Shown here: positions 25,017 to 32,935 of the stretch, piece after piece
Position numbering within the stretch: the first letter of the stretch is position 1
Layout of the letters: each line of letters starts with the position of its first letter
IMG/VR virus record: IMGVR_UViG_3300033144_008177
Location: 1-51,830 of that record
DNA from: a virus
Length of the DNA: 51,830 nucleotides
Direction: 5' to 3' (one strand)
Position numbers and translations under genes: made by a program
Notes under the pieces: model-generated
What the model was told of the DNA's origin: nothing
The model's database searches: none
The model's input: only the letters and a program-made list of their open reading frames with translations

Positions 25017-25427
25017 TTAACCCTTTACGTGCCTAGGTATTTCAACATCAGCCAAATCGTCTAGGGTATAATTAGGAGCACCTCTTGGAAACTTTATTCC
25101 CCACTTCTCAACAGCATGACTGAGAGCGGCTACTGAGCTAAAAAAATATTCTCCAGCAGGAGCATAAACTTTAGCTTTTGGATCATCTGGTAATTTTTTA
25201 ATTCCCGCAAAAAATCTTTTCTTCATTTCTTTAGTAAGAGATGGCCCAACTATAATAAAATAATCAGAATCAGTTGTATAATCATGACCTTCCCATCTTA
25301 TATAAGCCAAAGGTCCTATTGTTTTATTAAAACGTTCTCTTAATTTCTCAGATCTTTCATGGAATCTTTGTTCCCATTTTATTCCTCGATCTTTAATTCT
25401 TTTTCTACCTGCTGTTTTAATCTCCAT
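25017..25427 (-). CDS. Conserved-looking head-cluster protein, unknown function
   Basis: 136 residues, basic N-terminus (MEIKTAGRKRIKDRGIKWEQ), then a compact alpha/beta pattern with DYFIIVGPSLTKEMKKRFF and a C-terminal segment. The start overlaps the portal gene's end by 11 bases, so the two are probably translationally coupled. No family is recognised. Its place between portal and protease suggests a portal- or head-associated factor. Confidence 0.65.
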   Translation of the reverse strand: MEIKTAGRKRIKDRGIKWEQRFHERSEKLRERFNKTIGPLAYIRWEGHDYTTDSDYFIIVGPSLTKEMKKRFFAGIKKLPDDPKAKVYAPAGEYFFSSVAALSHAVEKWGIKFPRGAPNYTLDDLADVEIPRHVKG

Positions 25428-28400
25428 TTTCGATATTCCCTATATAAAGAACTTGAATACTATTAGAAATATTTTTTCTATTACACCCGATACCTTCACC
25501 GTTATTTATTATAAAATCATGTGTAAAGTTTCTACTGATATCAGTAGAAGCATATTTTATGATACTATCATCTTCAGCAGATTTTTTCGTAGTTTTTTCT
25601 GCTTCAATAAGATTTTTATAAATAACATCTCTCACAGCATCTATTTGTTCTTCAACAGCATCTTCTCTAAATCTTAATATTCTCCATCCAACATTAGCCA
25701 ACTTTTGATCTCTGTTCATATCTCTCTGTTGAAAATCTTCTCTTTGATGCCAGATAGCTCCATCAACTTCAATTCCAACACCTACCTTTGGATAAGCAAA
25801 ATCTAAAGAAAATGGCCTTTCTTCTCCCGGTAAATTAACAGAATATTGCCCAAATAATGCATAAGGTATTTTCATAGACAATAATGTTTTATACATTTTT
25901 TGTTCTAACTTTGTAAGTTTTATCATTTGAGGTGGTGGAGTTTCCTCTTCTTGCTGTTCAGCTACTGATTTAGATCCTCTCTTCCCTATTATAGGCATTC
26001 CACCAGCAGCAGCACCCATTCCTCCACCTGGAGCTGGAGCGCCCATTCCTCCACCTGGAGCTGGAGCACCCATTCCTCCACCTGGAGCTGGAGCACCCAT
26101 TCCTGGAGCACCCATCCCTTCACCAGCTACATCAGGAGGACCGCCACCTGGAGGAGGCATAGGCCCACCCATTCCCATTGTCCCTAGATTTCCTGCTCCC
26201 CCCATTGGTCCGCCAAGTTGACCCTGAGCGGTTGCCATCACTTGTTCACTTCTTATTTTCTCGACTTCTGAATCATAATCCAAATCAAGTTCTTCTAATA
26301 CTGTCTGAGCAGATACTAATTGTTTATCATACATCTGCATAAGAGTTTGTATCCTATTTGTCTTATCTCTTAACTGTAAATCATTCCATATAAGTTGAGG
26401 ATATAAATAAACAGTATATCCCATCTCCTCAGTTTCTTGTTCATCAACAAAACCTTGCATCATAGCAACTGGTTCAAATATATTTTTCTCCACCCAATCT
26501 TTTAATTTATTTCTCCAGTTATCCAATCTTCTAATCAGAACTTCAATACCAACCTGAGCCGATGTATTTCCTTGAATAGTAACTATACCATTTCTCATAG
26601 TTACAAATTTTTCATAAGGAACAGAAAAACAATAAATCTTGCCATCGTAAGATTCTCTTATTATTTCTTTCCCTGCATATTTTTTAGATTTAGAACAAAG
26701 AGTAGGAGTTCTTCCCTTAAATCCCTTAGAAATATATACAACATATTGTTGATGATTAGTTTTATATTGATGTCCTCTTTTGTTAAAATAAACTTTATCT
26801 TTTGATTCTTTTTTATTATATTCTCTAATCTTTACAACATAACCACATTTGAATGCTATCTCTGCAAAATCTTGTGCTAACTGATAGCTAGAAGTATAAT
26901 AAGATTTATTCCCATTCTTTCTTCCTAAATATTCTCTATCACAACCATCTCCATTTACCATAGCGTCTAAAACTATTTCTAAACATTCTGTAGAAAGATT
27001 TTTTACAAAAGGTGAAAGTTTTTTGTTAACACAACCTCTACCAAAATTATTCCTCAAATAATCTGCTAATTCTGGCTTATGAACACATACTTGGTTTTCT
27101 TCCTTCCAATGTGTATTAAACATATTGTCAAAAATATTTTCAATATCTTCTCTGGCTTTACCATCTTTTGATTGACTTATGCCAACAGTCGTAAATCTAT
27201 TTGCCCTAATTTTTCTCTTTTCTTCTCTAACCCATCCTTCAGAAACATAATACCCAGCTAATTTACAAAAATCATAAATATTATATTGTTCTGCTCCTAT
27301 TTGAACATAAGGGCAATATTCTCCCTCATACCCATCAACAGCACCTACAAATTTTGCTCTTGACTTAACGTCCTCTGCTCTTATAATTTCAAACTTATCA
27401 GAACCTCTCTTAGCACTCCACATCCTATGATTAGGAGATACTAAGATATCAATCTTATCAGTATTAAAATGAATCATCTCTCCTTCATAATCATAAACGA
27501 CTTTCTCATAAGGAAGATGATATTCTATTTTTTTAGTTTGGTCATTGTAACAAGCAATTTTATCTTTTGTTTCATCTATCTCCCAATAATGCTTAAAACC
27601 AGAATCGGTAAGAGTGAGAGTATCTTCACTCATACAATATCCAGCCATTTCGCCATTAAGAATAGCTTGATTCAACATTAAACCATCTAAAATTTCTTTC
27701 CCAATTTCTTCTAACTCTTGTGTTATATTATGAATTTTTCCACTAGCTCCATGCCATTCATAGTCAAATGCGTGGTGAGTTACAACAGTTAAATTAGGAT
27801 CATTAGCTACTGCCGATAATTGAGTAACAACATCTTGCAAATCAGCTTCTGTAGCTGGTCTGTCTTTATCTCCTACCTTTACAACACGAATAGGAAGAAT
27901 TAATCTCTCAGCTATAATCCAATTGGCTGTCATGATTTTAGTTTTATATGCCAAAATAGTAAATAATCTTTGAAGCATAGAGATTCCATATGTACCATAA
28001 TCACTAGCATTATGTTTTAAATGACTTATGCTTCTACTAGATAATGGAATTGGCTGTCCCGATGAAACTAAATCTATAAATCTTTGTGGAAGACTTTCAT
28101 ATATCTTTCTTGGTTCTCTTCTTTGAATAATTAATTTTAATTCTTCATCCGGAATTAAATAATATTCTGGGTTGCTAGCAATAGGATTGTCTTTAACTTC
28201 GATATAATCTGGATTCATAACTTTAATAGATTTAAAATTACCATCTGGATGATTACAAATTTTTCCATCAGAAGTAAAACCTTTATTTTGGCAATGAGGG
28301 CATGTTATTTCTAAGAAAGGAAAAACATCTCCCAACAAAAAATACTCATGACTAATACTATTTAATTTCTCAACAATATCTATATCTTTAACTAATTTTT

Positions 28401-28803
28401 CATAAAACTTTAAAACTTTTTTATTTTTACATTCTAACTTAAATCCATTCATAGAAAAATTAGCATAAAAATCTACGCCCGCCGCGACCTTAGGCTCATT
28501 CATGTAATAAAATCTTGCCCATTGCATTATCTCTCTTCTTCTACTAGCTATCTGCCAGTTTTGAGGAGTATGCAGTGGTGAGAAAAACATAGGTTGAGTC
28601 ATTGCTACATTTGCCCCAGACCCAGCATATTGTGCATTCTTTGTGATAGGCATACTTACTGATTGCGCACCAGCATAAAATCTATTTTGATATCCTAATC
28701 CTTTATACATCTTTTGATCTTCAACCGTATAAGCTCCAGATGCTGCTACCATTCTTCTTTTATTTTCTGGTGAGTCATCTGAAATTTTCATTTTAATAGC
28801 CAT
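25417..28803 (-). CDS. Portal protein with intein and C-terminal DUF559/Vsr-like nuclease domain
   Basis: 1128 residues. The N-terminal extein (to 389) has portal features: SRRREIMQWARFYYMNEPKV, LLGDVFPFLE and a zinc motif CPHCQNKG...C (168-183). The C-extein resumes TSAQVGIEVLIRRLDNWRNK, the wing/stem region of portals. After a Met/Gly/Pro-rich linker (GMGAPAPGGG repeats), residues about 965-1070 match the DUF559/very-short-patch-repair fold: YSVNLP, LDFAYPKVGVGIEVDGAIWH, RD-x2-RD, VGWRILRF. D and E in FAYP-GVGIEVD could bind metal. A nuclease-like domain on a portal is unusual and may act at packaging or ejection. Coupled to the gene at 25017-25427. Confidence 0.85.
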   Translation of the reverse strand: MAIKMKISDDSPENKRRMVAASGAYTVEDQKMYKGLGYQNRFYAGAQSVSMPITKNAQYAGSGANVAMTQPMFFSPLHTPQNWQIASRRREIMQWARFYYMNEPKVAAGVDFYANFSMNGFKLECKNKKVLKFYEKLVKDIDIVEKLNSISHEYFLLGDVFPFLEITCPHCQNKGFTSDGKICNHPDGNFKSIKVMNPDYIEVKDNPIASNPEYYLIPDEELKLIIQRREPRKIYESLPQRFIDLVSSGQPIPLSSRSISHLKHNASDYGTYGISMLQRLFTILAYKTKIMTANWIIAERLILPIRVVKVGDKDRPATEADLQDVVTQLSAVANDPNLTVVTHHAFDYEWHGASGKIHNITQELEEIGKEILDGLMLNQAILNGEMAGYCMSEDTLTLTDSGFKHYWEIDETKDKIACYNDQTKKIEYHLPYEKVVYDYEGEMIHFNTDKIDILVSPNHRMWSAKRGSDKFEIIRAEDVKSRAKFVGAVDGYEGEYCPYVQIGAEQYNIYDFCKLAGYYVSEGWVREEKRKIRANRFTTVGISQSKDGKAREDIENIFDNMFNTHWKEENQVCVHKPELADYLRNNFGRGCVNKKLSPFVKNLSTECLEIVLDAMVNGDGCDREYLGRKNGNKSYYTSSYQLAQDFAEIAFKCGYVVKIREYNKKESKDKVYFNKRGHQYKTNHQQYVVYISKGFKGRTPTLCSKSKKYAGKEIIRESYDGKIYCFSVPYEKFVTMRNGIVTIQGNTSAQVGIEVLIRRLDNWRNKLKDWVEKNIFEPVAMMQGFVDEQETEEMGYTVYLYPQLIWNDLQLRDKTNRIQTLMQMYDKQLVSAQTVLEELDLDYDSEVEKIRSEQVMATAQGQLGGPMGGAGNLGTMGMGGPMPPPGGGPPDVAGEGMGAPGMGAPAPGGGMGAPAPGGGMGAPAPGGGMGAAAGGMPIIGKRGSKSVAEQQEEETPPPQMIKLTKLEQKMYKTLLSMKIPYALFGQYSVNLPGEERPFSLDFAYPKVGVGIEVDGAIWHQREDFQQRDMNRDQKLANVGWRILRFREDAVEEQIDAVRDVIYKNLIEAEKTTKKSAEDDSIIKYASTDISRNFTHDFIINNGEGIGCNRKNISNSIQVLYIGNIENGD
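26005..26110 (-). repeat. 30-bp tandem repeats in the portal linker
   Basis: Three near-identical 30-base copies encode GMGAPAPGGG in the flexible linker between portal body and nuclease-like domain. Confidence 0.75.
26566..27636 (-). mobile_element. Intein with LAGLIDADG endonuclease in the portal protein
   Basis: 357 codons in frame. It starts at Cys390 (CMSEDTLTLTDSGFKHYWEI), has a block-B-like VSPNHRMWS and two endonuclease motifs (LAGYYVSEGW, LDAMVNGDGC), and ends GIVTIQGN before Thr747. Thr as +1 nucleophile is allowed. The penultimate Gly replaces the usual His. The excised portal would be continuous across N-G-E-M-A-G-Y and T-S-A-Q-V. Confidence 0.9.
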
Positions 28804-28819
28804 ATTATTTCCTTCCTAC

Positions 28820-29299
28820 TTAACCATCAATTTCTAAATCAAGACAAGATTTCATAACCTCATCTTTTCTATCATCGACATTTAATGTTTTTTTACTTTC
28901 ATCATCTATCCCATTTTCCATTGTACAGGCATCGAATTCAGTTGTATAAACATCTTCATCACCCTCCATATGTATATTTTTTTTCATAGCCTCTTTTGCA
29001 TTATAAGAAGCATTTAAAACAGTCTTAGGTATGAATGTTGGATTAGGTCCTTTATTTGGATTTTTTTCATCCTTACAATGAGGCTTAAGACCTTTTGAAT
29101 ATGTTTGACAATTAGGTGTTCCACAATTAGGACATGTATCTACACCTGATCGAAAAGTATTTTTTAATGTCCCACCACAAATACTACAATGCAACTCGTC
29201 ATCATTTGGTGTCATTGGTTTAGAATTAGAAAAAGGATCCCCTAATTGAAAGGGATCCTTTACAAAATTCGAATTATTATTTGATTCTGGATCAAGCAT
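28820..29299 (-). CDS. Zinc-ribbon protein of the head cluster
   Basis: 159 residues. CSICGG near residue 38 and CPNCGTPNC near 57 form a zinc ribbon. The rest is charged and low in hydrophobics, with an acidic end. The ribosome site (AGAG) is weak and it starts 21 bases after the preceding gene stops. The portal gene follows 17 bases later. No function is recognised; a head or packaging adaptor is plausible from position. Confidence 0.65.
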   Translation of the reverse strand: MLDPESNNNSNFVKDPFQLGDPFSNSKPMTPNDDELHCSICGGTLKNTFRSGVDTCPNCGTPNCQTYSKGLKPHCKDEKNPNKGPNPTFIPKTVLNASYNAKEAMKKNIHMEGDEDVYTTEFDACTMENGIDDESKKTLNVDDRKDEVMKSCLDLEIDG

Positions 29300-29319
29300 A
29301 TCTCTAGCAGGTTGATATG

Positions 29320-30591
29320 CTACTTTATCAAACTTTTTTTTTTAGATGAAGCTTCTTTCCAATTAAAAGGTTTTGAAATATCATTAGCTCCTGCTATATC
29401 TCCTGCTGCTCTTGCAGCTTGAAGCCTGGATTCTGTATTTCCATATTCAGATAAAATTGGTCTCCTCGTCTGACCTGGTTTTAGTTGTAAATTACTTGAA
29501 GCTGGAATATTTTTATCAACTTCAAATCTTTTTTGAATATATCCACCAACCCAATTACCTTCTTTATCTTTATATGGACGATAATACTTATCCATAATAT
29601 TTTCACGCCAAATTGTTTCATAATCAATATTCCACACATCATCAACTACAAGACCAAAACCCTTATTTCTTTCTACTATATGCCAATCAGAAACTGGTTG
29701 TCTTAAGAATGGATCGACTTTACGAACTTCCTCTGGTCCATACATAATAACATTTTCTTGTGTTTTATGTTGTGCTGTTTTACTCATATTAAAAGATTTT
29801 ACTTCTTTCTTTTTAGTGTTCTTTTCAGCCAATTTTTTAATAGCATCTAGAACCTCTGATCTATTCTTTCTCAACACAACACCTCCACTTGTCAAGTTAT
29901 CTGGCAATAATTTATAAATATCTGAATTAACATAGTCCAAAAGATCTTCAGGAGTAGCAGCTCCTTTTTTAGCATCTTTTTTTATTTTATAATAATATTC
30001 TATAGCTTCTTTTAAATCAGGAACCTTATTATAACTTAAATCTTGTATCACTTCTTTAAAACCCCTTTTCCCTCTTTCCCCTTTCTGATCAAGATAATTT
30101 TTTAATTCATTATGATCAGCAAAATTGAATTGTAATGGTTGATACACCTGTTGTAATTGATCCATCTGCTGATTTCTCTGATCCATTTGCTCTGCCTGAT
30201 AATCAGCTGGATCTGGGAATTGCGGTGGTGGTGGAGCCATTTGTTGCATTGGAATCTGTGCTTGTTTTTTAAGATTAAATGATTTAGTACTAGTTAAAAC
30301 ATCTTCCAACTGATCAGTAACATTCTGAATATTTACAGCTGGCTGTTTAACATTGTCTACTACTTCAGGGTTTGACATATTCGCATACTCTCTATCAATC
30401 CCATCTGCCTCTAACACGCTAGCCATCTCCTGTATACTATTAAATCTTAAATTATTTTGATAAACATTGTTCCATAAATACTGAGCTTTAATAGCATCAA
30501 CGTTAGCAGGAAGACCATAAGTCCCCTGAGTCATTTGATTCAAAAAATCAGCATTTCTAAATTGTGCTCTTTTTTTAAAATTAAAAGCCAT
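29320..30591 (-). CDS. Head-cluster protein with repeated N-x-K-K-x-A-Q motifs
   Basis: 423 residues. The motif found at the N-terminus of several neighbours appears at the start (FNFKKRAQ, residues 3-10) and again internally as FNLKKQAQ (105-112), FNMSKTAQ (267-274) and, near the end, FNWKEAS. These divide the protein into segments of about 100 to 160 residues. The middle is Gln/Pro/Met-rich, then helical. The start overlaps the preceding stop (TAATG). The repeats suggest modules that each carry a targeting or cleavage signal, perhaps a polyprotein processed by the prohead protease. No catalytic motif is seen. Confidence 0.7.
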   Translation of the reverse strand: MAFNFKKRAQFRNADFLNQMTQGTYGLPANVDAIKAQYLWNNVYQNNLRFNSIQEMASVLEADGIDREYANMSNPEVVDNVKQPAVNIQNVTDQLEDVLTSTKSFNLKKQAQIPMQQMAPPPPQFPDPADYQAEQMDQRNQQMDQLQQVYQPLQFNFADHNELKNYLDQKGERGKRGFKEVIQDLSYNKVPDLKEAIEYYYKIKKDAKKGAATPEDLLDYVNSDIYKLLPDNLTSGGVVLRKNRSEVLDAIKKLAEKNTKKKEVKSFNMSKTAQHKTQENVIMYGPEEVRKVDPFLRQPVSDWHIVERNKGFGLVVDDVWNIDYETIWRENIMDKYYRPYKDKEGNWVGGYIQKRFEVDKNIPASSNLQLKPGQTRRPILSEYGNTESRLQAARAAGDIAGANDISKPFNWKEASSKKKSLIK

Positions 30592-31253
30592 TACTCTTCT
30601 TTCTTAATAGTAAGATTATCAAATAAATTATTAATGACATCTTTAGAAGAAAATGTTTTATCATTACCCTTCCAGGATTCATCTTTTTGAGCATTCCTTT
30701 GAATAGTCTCTTCAGAAACTATTTCACCAGATGTTTTATCAGCAAGTCTCTCAAATTCTTGAGTATCAAAAATACTCATATTATTTTTAGGAGAATAATA
30801 GTTACTACCACTATATCTACTTACTGGCGAAACTGTTGAGTCATTAGCCTGCTCTGTTTTACTCAAAACTTCAGCCAACTGACTCATTCTTTTATTTTCT
30901 GCTATCCTTTTGTTAGAAGCTATCTCTTCTTTTTCATTTTGTACTCTGGTTTTATTATTTATCTCTTGTGCTAACCTATCACTTTTATTAGTATCAAAAA
31001 TAGTATTAGATGATTCGGACTTTGTAAATTTAGTAGGACCACCCTCATTAGAGATATCGCCTGTCCTAGCGGAACTGATATGATGAGATGTCATTAATCC
31101 ATCATCTTTACTAGATAATTTCTTTGCTTTTTGCTCTTCTGCAATTTGTCTCAATGTTGGTTTATTAGTTGCTGAAGGTGCTTTTTTTGTTTCTATTGAT
31201 TTTTTTAATTCTAAGAAATCAATTTTATGTTCATCTGACATTTTTCTAATCAT
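30591..31253 (-). CDS. Charged, probably disordered head-cluster protein
   Basis: 220 residues rich in Lys, Glu, Ser, Asn, with coiled-coil-like runs and two copies of a short motif (TIFDTNKSDRLAQ and SIFDTQEFERLAD). The first ATG at 31253 is preceded by GGGAGAG; a second lies four codons later. The start overlaps the end of the upstream gene and its stop overlaps the downstream start. It is possibly a scaffold or internal head component; the family is not recognised. Confidence 0.65.
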   Translation of the reverse strand: MIRKMSDEHKIDFLELKKSIETKKAPSATNKPTLRQIAEEQKAKKLSSKDDGLMTSHHISSARTGDISNEGGPTKFTKSESSNTIFDTNKSDRLAQEINNKTRVQNEKEEIASNKRIAENKRMSQLAEVLSKTEQANDSTVSPVSRYSGSNYYSPKNNMSIFDTQEFERLADKTSGEIVSEETIQRNAQKDESWKGNDKTFSSKDVINNLFDNLTIKKEE

Positions 31254-31977
31254 TTTTCTCTCCCATAGATTTACTTAAATCTCTTACTAATCCATTCTTA
31301 CCCTCTTTAATCATCTCTAATAATGTATGAGCTGCAATAGGCTTAGATTCCTGATTCCCTGGATTCCCTGGCTTCGTTGGTTTGCCATAGACCTCATCTA
31401 AATTATCTCTTACCATTCCACCTTCTGCATCAGGATTAGTTATCTTAGCAGATGTAAACTTAATAGTCCATTTCCCATCTGTTCTTTCAGCTCCATTGAA
31501 ATTTAAACCAAACATTTGGTTAATTTCTTTTGAGATAACTCCAAGATCTTCATTTTCAATAGACTCCGTTTGCCCCATTTCGTTAGGATATTTTTTATCA
31601 GGTATTTCAACTTGGATATCCTTAACACCTTCTGGAGAAACAGATTCTCTTACAAACTTAGACTTAAATTCTTGCAACCTTCTACCTGGATAACCAAAAC
31701 TCTCCAATTTCTTAAAAATAAAGTCAGTAAGAGTTTTTCCTTTACTCTCAGACTCCATTGGATCTTCTGGTCCGCCCATTTGATCTTGCTCTTCTTTTAA
31801 TCCGTCAACAGATTCAGGTGATATTTCTGGAGAGATTTCCTCATCCATGCCTTCTTCTGTTTCAAAAGATGGGATATTCTGATCGATAGACGCATGTTCG
31901 CCAAACCCTTGTGATAAAGGGTTGGCAAACTTTTGAGTCTTCATTATATGCATTTTTCCTGATGGGACAATAGCCAT
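31246..31977 (-). CDS. Acidic head-cluster protein with MKT-KF type N-terminus
   Basis: 243 residues. The ATG at 31977 has GGAG before it; an ATG eight codons later also has AGGAAAA and would place MHIMKTQKFANPLSQ at the very N-terminus, matching the MKII-T-K-Y/F family. An acidic low-complexity stretch (about 40-75) leads into a compact alpha/beta part (VKDIQVEIPDKKYPNEMG, KWTIKFTSAKI). Unknown function; probably co-packaged or scaffold-associated. Confidence 0.65.
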   Translation of the reverse strand: MAIVPSGKMHIMKTQKFANPLSQGFGEHASIDQNIPSFETEEGMDEEISPEISPESVDGLKEEQDQMGGPEDPMESESKGKTLTDFIFKKLESFGYPGRRLQEFKSKFVRESVSPEGVKDIQVEIPDKKYPNEMGQTESIENEDLGVISKEINQMFGLNFNGAERTDGKWTIKFTSAKITNPDAEGGMVRDNLDEVYGKPTKPGNPGNQESKPIAAHTLLEMIKEGKNGLVRDLSKSMGEKND

Positions 31978-32027
31978 ATTGATAGCTCCGTATTAATAAT
32001 CATGTTATTAAGTAAATTTGAAATCTA

Positions 32028-32870
32028 TTACTTATCAGCTAACAATGCGCTAACATAATCTTCGCCATACAACTTTGTCCAATACTCTCTAAGGAAACCT
32101 TTGTTCTTAGCATTAAGGTTAGCGATTTTTACGAATTTAACTGATGAAGCTTCTTTTTTCTCTTCATCTTCTTCTTCTTTTTTATCTTCATCTTTTACTT
32201 CAGACTCTTTCTTCTCTTCATCTTCATCTTTTACTTCAGATTCTTTTTTCTCTTCATCTTCTTTATCTTTTACTTCAGATTCTTTTTTCTCTTCATCTTT
32301 TTTATCTTTATCCTCTTTTTTAGTGAACTTATGTTCTTCTAAAGCTTTTGGAAGCTTACCTTTTTCTTGTGTAGATTTCTCTCCATCTTCGTATTCTCCT
32401 GGGTCAGAGTTACATATGCCATAGCCCCTACCAGTTCTAGGACCTTTTCCTTCAGGGCCAGTACCATCTTGATTACGAGCAACCTTAGCATTAGCACCTG
32501 AGGAACCACCCTTTTCCTCCTTAGAAGGAACTTCTGGGTTATTTGTAAACTTCTCAGAACCTTCCGCTTTTGGTTGACCTGAATCTTTACCTTCTTTTTC
32601 AGGGTCAGTATCTGCCGCTGCCTCTGCCGCTTTTCCCCCATCATCCTTCTTAGCTGATGGACCAGCTTTTGGCATAGTTGTAGATTCACCTTCTTGATGC
32701 AAAGGTTCAACATCTAACTGACCGCTAGAATCAGCTTCATCTTGTTCTGCTGTTTTAACAGTCGCAGTTGAAGATGCTACTTTTACTTCTTTGCTTTTTT
32801 GATATTCTTTAATAATATCTTCAAAAGACTTTGCTTTACCTGTTGAAATTCTATTAGTTACAAACCTCAT
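32028..32870 (-). CDS. Highly charged protein with KESEVKDEDE repeats
   Basis: 280 residues from the ATG at 32870, which has AAGGAGAAT upstream; an earlier in-frame ATG lacks a site. The body is acidic and lysine-rich low complexity, with about four copies of E-E-K-K-E-S-E-V-K-D. The C-terminal 40 residues are ordered and conserved-looking (KIANLNAKNKGFLREYWTKL, then YGEDYVSALLADK). An ordered tail on a disordered acidic body resembles phage scaffold or internal core proteins. Function is inferred from composition and place only. Confidence 0.65.
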   Translation of the reverse strand: MRFVTNRISTGKAKSFEDIIKEYQKSKEVKVASSTATVKTAEQDEADSSGQLDVEPLHQEGESTTMPKAGPSAKKDDGGKAAEAAADTDPEKEGKDSGQPKAEGSEKFTNNPEVPSKEEKGGSSGANAKVARNQDGTGPEGKGPRTGRGYGICNSDPGEYEDGEKSTQEKGKLPKALEEHKFTKKEDKDKKDEEKKESEVKDKEDEEKKESEVKDEDEEKKESEVKDEDKKEEEDEEKKEASSVKFVKIANLNAKNKGFLREYWTKLYGEDYVSALLADK

Positions 32871-32935
32871 TATTATTCTCCTTATTGAATAAATCAACTT
32901 TTTATATAAAAACACTAATTTAAATAGTATTCATC

